Of a stretch of DNA of 64,000 nt, positions 8,450-16,885 are shown piece after piece. Below the pieces are notes generated by a model. That model had not been told where the DNA came from, made no database searches, and saw nothing but the letters and a program-made list of their open reading frames with translations. Positions within the stretch are counted from its first letter, which is position 1, and each line of letters starts with the position of its first letter. The translations under genes and the position numbers were made by a program. Source of the DNA: Oscillospiraceae bacterium (GTDB taxonomy: Bacteria; Bacillota; Clostridia; Saccharofermentanales; Saccharofermentanaceae); contig FWXP01000001.1 in the NCBI GenBank assembly GCA_900176545.1, forward strand, positions 620,001 to 684,000, given 5' to 3'.

Positions 8450-10339
8450 TTAGATCGGCTCTTGATCCTCTGACGCCGTATTCTCGGGTTCCGGATCCAG
8501 AACGGCACCGGCATCGAAGAGTCTTGTCAGGTCAGAATTACGAAGCGTCGAATCACTGATCATGGTCCTGTCGTAGTACAGATAGTTGCTGCCGTAGATA
8601 TAGTAAGGATTGCTTCCCATACCGAAGAAGATCCTGAATCCGTTCTCCTTAAGATACTCTGCCCTCTCGTCTGTTCCGTATATATAATTACCGCCGGGAT
8701 ATACTATCATGTGAACAGGACCCGTAAGAGTGCCTATCTGATCCAGCCATTTCTCCGTATCGGCAACAATGGTCTCCATATCAGACTCATATGCATTGAT
8801 CTGACCGTATGTTGAAGAAGCAAACTTCCAACCTGTATCGAGGAGCACGCTGACGATCTCGGCAACAGCTGCTCTATTAGACTCGATATCACTGTCGCTG
8901 AACTGAACGCTGGGTCTTCCTGCAGCTGCAAGTGCGTTATTCCTGTCATCGACCTCATCCTCACTTACGACATAACCGAGACAGGATTCATATCCGCATA
9001 TCGATATTACTCCCTTAGCTCCGTCAAAAGAAAAGTCGGGATGCTCTTCTATGAATGCATCAAGGATACCGATAGCTTCAGCCTCTCTTGATACGATCGT
9101 CTGACCATTGCTGTCCATATACTCTCCGCATACCTGTCCCTGATCGTTTATGACCAATCGGTCACAGCATCCGTAGATATAGTTATATGCACTGTAATCA
9201 AAGGTATCCAGGACGAGGATAACAGGCTTCTTTCCCTCGGGAACAGTAAGATTCACCTCGGTGATAAACGTATCCTCGGAAAGATCAGCCATCGTCTCGG
9301 CATCCACCAGAACATAGTCATTTGCATAGAGCTGCTCGAGCATTCTCCTGAACTCATCCGTAGTGATCATAAGATCCGTATCAGATCCGGGAGAAGCGGG
9401 ATCTGCGATGAGCGTCCTTACACAGAGCACTTCGACAGTTCCCCTGTATTCCTCAGTCGCAGTCGTATTCATGGTAGCCTCAAGAAGATCGTTATTTATT
9501 CTCTGATCATCAGGGAAAATAGTTGCCATATCAGAGAATAAAGTCTCAGCTGAATAATAGCGGAAACGTTCAAGCATATGTTCGCCTTCCTGGAGCATGG
9601 GCTCGTACATTATCTCCTTTATCTCAACGATCCTTCTCTCGGAGAAATCATGAACGAATCCCGAGTAATTATCGTTCTCGGTTACCATTATGTAAGTCTG
9701 AACGGCACGTACATACTCTTGAGCTTCATATGCGCTCTCTGCAGCCTGTACGTCACCTCTTGCCATCTCTATAGTCTCTATCTCCTGAAGGAGCGGAGCA
9801 GCAGATGCTGAGATGTTACCTATCTGGGACATCTGATCGAATATAAATATTACATCCGGCTTTTCCACGGTTCCCAGAAGGAACTCCTCACACAGATCAT
9901 GAAGCCACTGGGATATCCTGGAGGATGTAAGTTCCTCCATCTCAGTCATGAACTCGATATCACTCTCTGAGGGTTCGTAGCGTTCGTATCTCATGGCTTC
10001 TTCAATGGTCTTGAGCCTGGAATCGACCTCATTTTCCATCTGAGCCATGACCTCTATCTCTGCCTGAAGTTCCGACGTCTTGTCGGGATCTGCGGCAACC
10101 ACCTTGTCATGGACGGATCTGTATATGCTTAGAGCTTCGGCATAGTCTCCTGTATCAAGAGCTTGTATAAAGAGCGGAAGGACAGATTCCTCCCTCTTAT
10201 TTACCTTCTTGACCCAGATAGTCGTACCGCCTATTACGAAGACCATGATGAGGCACAACACTGCACAGACCGTATATCCTATACCGGATCTGCGGTTATT
10301 GTCATAACTGTCGTAGATCTGCCCCGACGCTCTTCTCAT
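8450..10339 (-). CDS. Membrane-anchored polysaccharide-deacetylase-fold protein, active site degenerate
   Basis: 629 residues. One membrane segment (about 20-42) suggests an N-in anchor with the bulk outside. Residues about 45-290 are helical and tetratricopeptide-like (repeated YAEALSIY, YVRAVQTY patterns). From about 320 a NodB-type deacetylase fold follows: ITTDEFRRML, VILVLDTFDY in place of the usual TFDD, SSTYGQI in place of SHTxxH, and HMIVYPGG in place of the arginine/proline motif. The metal ligands Asp-Asp and His-x3-His appear lost, so it may bind glycan without cleaving it. The ATG shares one base with the topoisomerase A stop (TGATG), so it is translationally coupled to the topoisomerase genes. 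Confidence 0.7.
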   Translation of the reverse strand: MRRASGQIYDSYDNNRRSGIGYTVCAVLCLIMVFVIGGTTIWVKKVNKREESVLPLFIQALDTGDYAEALSIYRSVHDKVVAADPDKTSELQAEIEVMAQMENEVDSRLKTIEEAMRYERYEPSESDIEFMTEMEELTSSRISQWLHDLCEEFLLGTVEKPDVIFIFDQMSQIGNISASAAPLLQEIETIEMARGDVQAAESAYEAQEYVRAVQTYIMVTENDNYSGFVHDFSERRIVEIKEIMYEPMLQEGEHMLERFRYYSAETLFSDMATIFPDDQRINNDLLEATMNTTATEEYRGTVEVLCVRTLIADPASPGSDTDLMITTDEFRRMLEQLYANDYVLVDAETMADLSEDTFITEVNLTVPEGKKPVILVLDTFDYSAYNYIYGCCDRLVINDQGQVCGEYMDSNGQTIVSREAEAIGILDAFIEEHPDFSFDGAKGVISICGYESCLGYVVSEDEVDDRNNALAAAGRPSVQFSDSDIESNRAAVAEIVSVLLDTGWKFASSTYGQINAYESDMETIVADTEKWLDQIGTLTGPVHMIVYPGGNYIYGTDERAEYLKENGFRIFFGMGSNPYYIYGSNYLYYDRTMISDSTLRNSDLTRLFDAGAVLDPEPENTASEDQEPI

Positions 10340-12594
10340 CAGATATCAAGTCCTATCTGCTTGTTCTCAAAAGAATCCTCTTTGATGTAATAACCGATAG
10401 CAGGTATCCTTCTTATCCTGTAGTACTCGGGATCATTTATACCGACTTCTGCAAGACGGGATATCTCAACCAGCTGAGAACCGCGCTTAGATACGAGGAG
10501 CTGAACGCCCTGCGTAGTCCTTGTGGTCTTCAGCGGGATAAGAGATGCCTGGAATACGGCAGCCTTATTAAGATCCGACCTTGCTACCAGATCGGGATCC
10601 TCATCGTCAGAGAGCCACATGAACGATACGGCTTCGGATTTATCGGAGAAAGCGTTGATGAGCTTCTTCCTATTCTGCTTTGTCTCATATACATTAACCG
10701 GGAAGAGTGCAGCCTTACCGTTCTTAAATCCAAGAAGGAACCTTCCCTTATAGTCGGAAGTAACATGCATGAATACGATCTTCTCGCCGTCTTCGAGCTG
10801 GAGTTCGCTTCCGAGATAAGCACCAAATTCCGATGGCTTCGTATCTGCAAACTCATATGTCTTAGCTTTATAGACATTGCACTTGTCGGAGAAGAAGAGG
10901 ATCTCACTCTTATTCTCTGCTTCGATATCCATGAAGATCTCATCGTCATCCTTGATCTTAAGATCGTTAGAACGATTAAGGCTCTGCATGGTGAGCTTCT
11001 TAAGATAACCGTGTCTCGTGAGCATAAGATGTACTCTGTATTCGGGGATATTCTCCTCGGCTACATATGTCTGTACGCTCTCCTGCATGATGAGCTCGGA
11101 TCTTCTGGGCTGAGCATACTTCTTAGATACATCTTCAAGAGTCTGAGCAATGATCTTATCGATCCTCTTGGGCTTAGCAAGGATATCCTCGATATCGGCA
11201 ATATCCTTCTCAAGCTTCTCCCTGTCAGCTACCCTGTTGATGATGTACTGCTTATTGATATTACGAAGCTTTATCTCCGCTACGTAATCAGCCTGTACCT
11301 TATCGATACCAAAGCCCTGCATCAAGTTGGGAACAACGTCCTCTTCAAGCTCTGTATTACGGATGATGCTAATTGCCTTATCGATATCAAGGAGGATCTT
11401 CTCAAGACCTTCAAGGAGATGGAGCTTATCCTTCTTCTTACCAAGGTCATATCTGTACTCTCTTGCAAGACATTCCCTTCTCCAGATGAGCCACTCGTTG
11501 ATTATCTCCTTAACGCCCAGGACCCTGGGATTACCGTTTATCAGGATATTGAAGTTACAGGAGAATGAATCCTGAAGCTTAGTAAAGCGGAAGAGCTTTG
11601 TCATGAGAGCTTCGTGATCGGTACCTCTCTTGCAGTCGATAGTTATCTTCAATCCGTCAAGGTCGGTCTCGTCACGAATATCGTTGATCTCCTTGGCCTT
11701 ACCCTGCTTAACGAGATCTGCTATATTGTCGATGATCGCATCCGAACTCGTTGAATACGGGATCTCGGTGATCTCTATAAGGTTATTCTTCTTATCAACC
11801 GTATACTTGCTTCGAACGACTACGGAACCCTTACCGGTATCGTAGATATTCTGCATGGCTGCTCTGTCATAGAGGATCTGTCCGCCGCCGGAGAAATCGG
11901 GAGCAGGCATCACTTCAAGGATATCGAAGTCGGGATCCTTAAGATAAGCGATAGTCGCATCGCAGACTTCCTTTAAGTTGAAGGAACATATATTGGATGC
12001 CATACCTACGGCGATACCCTGATTGTTATTAACAAGGACAGAAGGGAAAGTTGCAGGAAGAAGTACCGGCTCCTTTAAGGTACCGTCGTAGTTATCGATC
12101 ATATCTACGGCGTCTTTGTCTATGCCTTTGAAGAGTTCCTCACAGATCTTCTCGAGCCTTACTTCCGTATATCTGGAAGCAGCATACTGCATATCCCTGG
12201 AATACTGCTTACCGAAGTTACCCTTTGAATCTACAAAAGGATGAAGGAGCGCACCGTTACCTCTGGTAAGACGTACCATCGTCTCGTAGATAGCCTGGTC
12301 ACCGTGAGGATTGAGCTTCATGGTCTGGCCTACTACATTGGCGGACTTAGTCCTGTTGCCGCTCAAAAGTCCCATCTTATACATGGTGTAGAGCAGCTTT
12401 CTGTGCGAAGGCTTGAAGCCGTCGATCTCAGGGATCGCACGGGATACGATGACGCTCATCGCATAGGGCATGTAGTTGATCTCAAGAGTCTCGGTAATAG
12501 GCTGGGACTCGGCCTCTCTATCGGGGATAGAGTTATCCGTAAGTCTTGCTTTGAGCGAATTACTGTTTACTTCTTTATCTTTCTTCTTAGGCAT
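10339..12594 (-). CDS. Type IIA topoisomerase A subunit (GyrA/ParC-like paralog)
   Basis: 751 residues. It breaks and rejoins DNA with the B subunit encoded just upstream. The catalytic Tyr142 lies in AASRYTE; the winged-helix CAP region (about 40-150), tower and coiled coil follow. The C-terminal domain (about 500-751) is a divergent beta-pinwheel; I see no canonical GyrA box (QRRGGKG), so it is more like topoisomerase IV or an uncharacterised third type II enzyme of Clostridia. The quinolone-determining helix reads HGDQAIYE, giving Gln100 and Glu104 where E. coli GyrA has Ser83 and Asp87. It lies 25 bp after the B subunit gene. Naming as parC would be premature. Confidence 0.88.
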   Translation of the reverse strand: MPKKKDKEVNSNSLKARLTDNSIPDREAESQPITETLEINYMPYAMSVIVSRAIPEIDGFKPSHRKLLYTMYKMGLLSGNRTKSANVVGQTMKLNPHGDQAIYETMVRLTRGNGALLHPFVDSKGNFGKQYSRDMQYAASRYTEVRLEKICEELFKGIDKDAVDMIDNYDGTLKEPVLLPATFPSVLVNNNQGIAVGMASNICSFNLKEVCDATIAYLKDPDFDILEVMPAPDFSGGGQILYDRAAMQNIYDTGKGSVVVRSKYTVDKKNNLIEITEIPYSTSSDAIIDNIADLVKQGKAKEINDIRDETDLDGLKITIDCKRGTDHEALMTKLFRFTKLQDSFSCNFNILINGNPRVLGVKEIINEWLIWRRECLAREYRYDLGKKKDKLHLLEGLEKILLDIDKAISIIRNTELEEDVVPNLMQGFGIDKVQADYVAEIKLRNINKQYIINRVADREKLEKDIADIEDILAKPKRIDKIIAQTLEDVSKKYAQPRRSELIMQESVQTYVAEENIPEYRVHLMLTRHGYLKKLTMQSLNRSNDLKIKDDDEIFMDIEAENKSEILFFSDKCNVYKAKTYEFADTKPSEFGAYLGSELQLEDGEKIVFMHVTSDYKGRFLLGFKNGKAALFPVNVYETKQNRKKLINAFSDKSEAVSFMWLSDDEDPDLVARSDLNKAAVFQASLIPLKTTRTTQGVQLLVSKRGSQLVEISRLAEVGINDPEYYRIRRIPAIGYYIKEDSFENKQIGLDI

Positions 12595-12619
12595 TTCCTT
12601 ATAACTCTCTTCTTTATCT

Positions 12620-14617
12620 TTATCCTACGTCGAGCATATCGAGGTACAGATGCCCGTCCTCTTCGATGTGCTGCTTTCTTCCCGCGAGATTATCACCGAG
12701 GAGAAGATCGAATATATCTGCTGTCTTCTTGGCATCCTCGGGTGTAACCCTGATAAGGCGTCTTGTCTTGGGATTCATTGTGGTCTGCCACATCATCTCA
12801 GGCTCGTTCTCACCAAGACCCTTGGATCTCTGGAGAGTGATATTGGCATTCTCGCCGAGCTTTGCAAGGATATCCGCCTTCTCCTTCTCGTTAAATGCAA
12901 AGTATGTCTCATCACCGGCATTCTTACCCTTCTTGTGAAGCGTGATCTCGAACAAAGGAGACTCAGCGATATATACATATCCCTTCTCGATAAGAGTAGG
13001 CATGAGGCGATAGATCATTGCAAGGATAAGCGTCCTGATCTGGAATCCGTCGACATCGGCATCGGTACAGATTATGACCTTGTTCCAACGAAGCATGTCG
13101 AGGTTAAATGCACTCATATCCTTGCTGTGCTTGTTGCTTATCTCGACGCCGCATCCCAAGACCTTAACAAGGTCAGTGATGATCTCACTCTTAAAGATAG
13201 TAGCGTAGTCAGCCTTGAGGCAGTTCAAGATCTTACCTCTTACAGGCATAACACCCTGGAACTCCGCATCTCTTCCAAGCTTAACGGAACCCAAAGCGGA
13301 ATCACCCTCTACGATATAGAGCTCGCGCTTGTCAGTATCCTTGGATCTGCAGTCTACGAACTTCTTGATCCTGTTATTGATATCGATCTTACCTGAGAGC
13401 TGCTTCTTTATGTTGATCCTTGTCTTCTCTGCATTCTCTCTGGAACGCTTATTTACGAGGATCTGCTCTACTACCTTGTCTCCGAGAGCCTTATTCTCGA
13501 TGAACCAGATCTCAAGGTGCTTCCTTATAAGATCCGTCATGAACTCCTGGATGAACTTATTGTTGATAGCTTTCTTTGTCTGGTTCTCGTAGGAAGTTTG
13601 AGTAGAGAAAGTACTGGAGATAAGTATGAGTGAATCCTGAACGTCCTCGAACTTTATCTTGGACTCGTTCGACTTGTACTTATCCCTTGCCTTGATCTGC
13701 TTGTCGATCTCACTTACGAAAGCACTCTTTACTGCCTTATCGGGAGAACCGCCGTGCTCCAGGAAGCTGGAGTTATGGAAATACTGAAGCTCGTTAACGG
13801 AGTTATTGAAGCAAAATGCTACCTCAGCCTTGACCTTGTATATAGGACGGTCGTCGGCATCCCTACCCTTCTCCTCACCGTCGAAGAAGTAAGTCTCAGT
13901 AAAGCCCTTCATGTCATTTAATTCGTCGCAATAACCCTTAATACCGTCAGGACAGAGAAAAGACTCCTCGGATCCCGTGATCTCATCCTTCAAGATGAAC
14001 TCGATACCGCCGTTAACTACAGACTGCTTCTTTACGATATCCTGAAGCCTTTCGAAAGGTATCACAGTATCAGTAAATACCTCAGGATCGGGCTTCCATC
14101 TCTGGATAGTACCCGTTCTGTTGAATCGGTAGGGTTCCTTTATGAGTTCGCCAACAGGCTCACCCTTGCGGAAAGAAAGTGAATACTTGGTCTTATCACG
14201 CATTACGGTAACTTCGAAGAATTCCGAAGAATACTGCGTAGCGCAGGCACCGAGACCGTTAAGGCCCAGTGAATATTCGTAATCGCCGAGGGAATTATTG
14301 TCGTACTTGGCACCGGCATAGAGCTCACAATATACGAGCTCCCAGTTATATCTCTCCTCCTTGGGATTATAGTCGAGAGGGATACCTCTTCCGAAGTCCT
14401 CTACCTGCAAGGAACCATCCTTGAACCTTGTGACTATGATCTGCTTTCCGTGACCTTCTCTGGCCTCGTCGATGGAATTGGAAAGGATCTCAAAAAACGA
14501 ATGTATACAACCTTCAAGGTCGTCGGAACCGAAGATGACCGCAGGCCTCTTCCTAACTCTGTCCGCGCCCTTGAGCATGGATATACTGTCGTTGCCGTAA
14601 TCTGACTTTCTTGCCAT
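12620..14617 (-). CDS. Type IIA topoisomerase B subunit (GyrB/ParE-like paralog)
   Basis: 665 residues, ATPase subunit of the same enzyme. GHKL ATPase: Glu43 and Asn47 in FFEILSNSIDEA, DFGRGIP (74-80), and the lid GLNGLGA (118-124), where most GyrB have GLHGVGA. The transducer contains QTSYENQTKKA. The TOPRIM metal site is Glu437 in IVEGDSA and the acidic DADVD (519-523). It ends with the usual PEDA..F box. Divergence in the lid and transducer motifs marks a paralog distinct from housekeeping gyrase. ATG 14617 has GGGGG upstream and a predicted promoter at 14651-14678, so it starts the long operon. Confidence 0.9.
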   Translation of the reverse strand: MARKSDYGNDSISMLKGADRVRKRPAVIFGSDDLEGCIHSFFEILSNSIDEAREGHGKQIIVTRFKDGSLQVEDFGRGIPLDYNPKEERYNWELVYCELYAGAKYDNNSLGDYEYSLGLNGLGACATQYSSEFFEVTVMRDKTKYSLSFRKGEPVGELIKEPYRFNRTGTIQRWKPDPEVFTDTVIPFERLQDIVKKQSVVNGGIEFILKDEITGSEESFLCPDGIKGYCDELNDMKGFTETYFFDGEEKGRDADDRPIYKVKAEVAFCFNNSVNELQYFHNSSFLEHGGSPDKAVKSAFVSEIDKQIKARDKYKSNESKIKFEDVQDSLILISSTFSTQTSYENQTKKAINNKFIQEFMTDLIRKHLEIWFIENKALGDKVVEQILVNKRSRENAEKTRINIKKQLSGKIDINNRIKKFVDCRSKDTDKRELYIVEGDSALGSVKLGRDAEFQGVMPVRGKILNCLKADYATIFKSEIITDLVKVLGCGVEISNKHSKDMSAFNLDMLRWNKVIICTDADVDGFQIRTLILAMIYRLMPTLIEKGYVYIAESPLFEITLHKKGKNAGDETYFAFNEKEKADILAKLGENANITLQRSKGLGENEPEMMWQTTMNPKTRRLIRVTPEDAKKTADIFDLLLGDNLAGRKQHIEEDGHLYLDMLDVG

Positions 14618-14650
14618 GACTAACCCCCATATTTACTTCTACATCATAGT

Positions 14651-14678
14651 ATTATAACAATACGTTGTGGCAAATCAA
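14651..14678 (-). promoter_or_regulatory. Sigma-70-type promoter of the topoisomerase-to-lysA operon
   Basis: Minus strand TTGATT, 16-base spacer, TATAAT. It lies about 35 bp upstream of the topoisomerase B start and is the only good promoter seen before the seven-gene operon. Confidence 0.65.
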
Positions 14679-14713
14679 AAACGAAGATTTGTTCGCATTG
14701 TGCACAAGAATCA

Positions 14714-14742
14714 AGGCTGCAGGCAAAATAAGACCGCAGCCT
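14714..14742 (-). terminator. Weak terminator-like hairpin after argJ
   Basis: AGGCTGC pairs with GCAGCCT around a 15-base loop just past the argJ stop. The following minus-strand sequence (TTGATTCTTG) has few T, so it is a weak terminator at best. Confidence 0.4.
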
Positions 14743-14753
14743 CGAAGTGATCA

Positions 14754-16028
14754 TCAAGTTCTGTAACTGCCGTTTATCTTAACGTAGTCATAGGAGAAAT
14801 CGCATGTGAACATCCTGTCATAAGCATCACCTTCGTGAAGCGTGATACTTACGTAGATCTCATCCTTCTTAAGGAGCTCGAGCGCCTCATCCTCATCGAA
14901 AGGAAGAGCAACACCGTCCTTATATACTTCAAGACCGGAAAGAGATATATCTACCTTCTCGGGATCGAACTTAGCTCCGGAATAACCGACAGCGGTAAGG
15001 ATCCTTCCGCAGTTAGCGTCCATACCGAAGAATGCGGTCTTACAAAGAGGCGATCTTGCTACGGCTGTAACAATGAGCTTTGCATCGTCTGCATCCTTTG
15101 CGCCGTTTACTTCGATCTCTACGAACTTAGTTGCACCCTCACCGTCTGCTGCCAGCATACGTGCGATATCGTAAGAAAGGCTCTCGAGAGCTTCATCAAA
15201 GATCTGTAGGTCTTCGCTTCCCTTCTCGATCTTAGCTCCGGAAGCGCCGTTTGCAAGAACTACTACCATGTCGCATACGGAAGTATCTCCGTCTACGCTT
15301 ACACGGTTGAATGTATGTGCTACGGCCTTCTTAAGGCTTTCCTGAAGGATATCCCTGTCGATATCGGCATCTGTCGTGAAGATACCGATCATGGTAGCGA
15401 GGTTAGGATGGATCATGCCGGAACCCTTAGCCATACCTGCGATAGTTACTTTCTGACCATTCTTTAATGTGATCTTCGCAGCCACTTCCTTAGGCACGGT
15501 GTCTGTAGTCATCATTGCATATTCAGCATAATGTGAAGTCTTGGCCTCAGCGGTAAGACCGTCTACAAGATCGGGGACCTTAGCTACGATCTTCTCATAA
15601 GGAAGTCTGCTACCGATTACACCTGTAGATGCCGTAAGGACCTCATCCGAAGAACAACCGAGCTTAGCAGCTACTGCCTTAGCAACCTCTTCCGCATCTT
15701 TCTCTCCGACCTTGCCTACTGCGGCATTGGCGTTCTTGCTGTTGACGATCATGGCGCGCATCTTTCCGCCCATATCGATCTTCTTGATGCTCCTGGTAAG
15801 TGAATGTCCCTTAACGAGGTTGGATGTATATACGCCTGCTACATTAGCAGGTACATCGGACTCTACGAGACAAACATCCAATACCAGTGACTTCTCTACA
15901 TCGGGATTTATGTCAGCTGCGTTGGACTTAAGTCCTGCGGCTACACCGTTAGCCTTAAATCCCTTAGGAAGTGCAATATATGCTTCTTCGATTACATTGA
16001 TATCTTCATTTTCCATAATGTTCGCCAC
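14754..16028 (-). CDS. argJ: Bifunctional glutamate N-acetyltransferase / amino-acid acetyltransferase
   Basis: A 424-residue Ntn-fold enzyme of arginine synthesis that moves acetyl from N-acetylornithine to glutamate and may also use acetyl-CoA. The self-cleavage site is present: KGSGMIHPNLATM with nucleophile Thr212, giving alpha and beta chains. Length is about 15-20 residues longer at the N-terminus than typical. The open frame begins with GTG 16028; ATG 16016 (four codons on) has GAG at a better distance and may be the true start. A promoter (16053-16081) lies directly upstream. No other arg genes are adjacent, so it is monocistronic here. Confidence 0.95.
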   Translation of the reverse strand: MANIMENEDINVIEEAYIALPKGFKANGVAAGLKSNAADINPDVEKSLVLDVCLVESDVPANVAGVYTSNLVKGHSLTRSIKKIDMGGKMRAMIVNSKNANAAVGKVGEKDAEEVAKAVAAKLGCSSDEVLTASTGVIGSRLPYEKIVAKVPDLVDGLTAEAKTSHYAEYAMMTTDTVPKEVAAKITLKNGQKVTIAGMAKGSGMIHPNLATMIGIFTTDADIDRDILQESLKKAVAHTFNRVSVDGDTSVCDMVVVLANGASGAKIEKGSEDLQIFDEALESLSYDIARMLAADGEGATKFVEIEVNGAKDADDAKLIVTAVARSPLCKTAFFGMDANCGRILTAVGYSGAKFDPEKVDISLSGLEVYKDGVALPFDEDEALELLKKDEIYVSITLHEGDAYDRMFTCDFSYDYVKINGSYRT

Positions 16029-16052
16029 TCTTTATATAAATATAGTTGCCTT

Positions 16053-16081
16053 ATTCTACTATCAGGGACGACCTTTTTCAA
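16053..16081 (-). promoter_or_regulatory. argJ promoter
   Basis: Minus strand TTGAAA, 17-base spacer, TAGAAT, about 25 bp upstream of the argJ start. I could not identify an ArgR operator. Confidence 0.7.
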
Positions 16082-16097
16082 ACCATAAAAAGGACAC

Positions 16098-16127
16098 AAA
16101 AAAACACCGGATATAAGATCCGGTGTT
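16098..16127 (-). terminator. Rho-independent terminator of the Arg/Gly tRNA unit
   Basis: AACACCGGAT pairs perfectly with ATCCGGTGTT around a 5-base loop; the minus strand continues with seven T. It lies 7 bp past the tRNA-Arg 3' end. Confidence 0.93.
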
Positions 16128-16134
16128 AAGTTCC

Positions 16135-16211
16135 TGGCGAGCCATGGGGGACTCGAACCTCCGACCCACAGCTTAGAAGGCTGTTGCTCTATCCAACTGA
16201 GCTAATGACCC
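16135..16211 (-). tRNA. tRNA-Arg (TCT)
   Basis: Full cloverleaf on the minus strand: acceptor GGGTCAT/ATGGCTC with two G-U pairs, D arm AGCTCAGTTGG, anticodon loop CTTCTAA (anticodon TCT, reads AGA/AGG), T arm GGTTCGAGTCC, discriminator G and encoded CCA. Second gene of a two-tRNA unit after tRNA-Gly. Confidence 0.97.
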
Positions 16212-16218
16212 GTATAGG

Positions 16219-16292
16219 TGGAGCGGGTGATGGGAATCGAACCCACGTGGTCAGCTTGGAAGGCTGAAGTTCTACCATTGAACTACACCCGC
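16219..16292 (-). tRNA. tRNA-Gly (TCC)
   Basis: Minus-strand cloverleaf: acceptor GCGGGTG/CACCCGC, anticodon loop CTTCCAA (anticodon TCC), T arm GGGTTCGATTCCC, discriminator T and encoded CCA. First gene of the unit; the promoter is at 16334-16362. Confidence 0.97.
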
Positions 16293-16333
16293 ATATGCGC
16301 TCCAGTGTATGCGTCCTTTTCAAACGCCTAAGT

Positions 16334-16362
16334 ATCATACACTAAGAGCGATAACTTGTCTA
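16334..16362 (-). promoter_or_regulatory. Promoter of tRNA-Gly/tRNA-Arg unit
   Basis: Minus strand TAGACA, 17-base spacer, TATGAT, about 42 bp upstream of tRNA-Gly. It falls between the SH3 lipoprotein stop and the tRNA. Confidence 0.68.
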
Positions 16363-16377
16363 CAACAAATTTTGAAT

Positions 16378-16815
16378 TTATACAGACTGCGTTGTGGTGA
16401 GATAAGTACCGGATACGTAATAGCCGTCAAAGGTCCTATACCAGCCGTCTGAAGTCTGTGCAACAACGGTGACAGTCTGATTCCTGGAAAGTCGTCCGAC
16501 AACATCATAATCAGTGCTGGGACCCAAGCGAACGCTCAGGAACTCTCCTTCACTGACAGCTACATACAGTGTCGTCTCGGTAATCTCTTCCTCACTCCAA
16601 GTAGCATCAAGAGTCTCAATAGCAAGAGGTCCTGAATATGTTGTAATGGGAGCAGCTGTACTCTCTGTCGTAGCTACAGGGATAGGTGTAGGAGCAGGAT
16701 CCGTCTCATCTGTCTCCTTGGTATCCTTCTTCTTCTTTCCACAACCGCACATGCCAAAGAGCATAACGGCTGTAAGTGTTATACAAAGTATCTTCTTGAT
16801 ATCGGTTCTCTTCAT
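16378..16815 (-). CDS. SH3b-domain lipoprotein
   Basis: 145 residues. The N-terminus has a lysine-rich start, a hydrophobic run and MCGC, so it is probably a lipoprotein with the lipidated cysteine at 23 or 25. A Lys/Asp/Thr/Pro-rich spacer (about 26-62) leads to one bacterial SH3 domain (about 80-140) with SVRLGPSTDYDVVGRLSRN and GWYRT, typical of domains that bind cell-wall peptide. No catalytic domain follows, so it may tether or sense the wall. ATG 16815 has GGGAGG upstream and a good promoter at 16857-16885, so it is transcribed alone. Confidence 0.85.
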   Translation of the reverse strand: MKRTDIKKILCITLTAVMLFGMCGCGKKKKDTKETDETDPAPTPIPVATTESTAAPITTYSGPLAIETLDATWSEEEITETTLYVAVSEGEFLSVRLGPSTDYDVVGRLSRNQTVTVVAQTSDGWYRTFDGYYVSGTYLTTTQSV

Positions 16816-16856
16816 TATCGATGACCTCCCAACAGATCAACTCACAAGTTTTCAAT

Positions 16857-16885
16857 TAATTATCGCATAAAAAGTTTTAAATCAA
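16857..16885 (-). promoter_or_regulatory. Promoter of the SH3 lipoprotein gene
   Basis: Minus strand TTGATT, 17-base spacer, TAATTA. Its -35 box overlaps the last codons of the upstream GNAT gene. It lies about 40 bp before the start codon. Confidence 0.6.

Noticed and set aside
10765-11568. Plus-strand open frame of 267 codons inside the topoisomerase A gene
   Set aside because: Antisense shadow of a conserved gene with no start signal; composition is Leu/Ile-rich as expected for such shadows.
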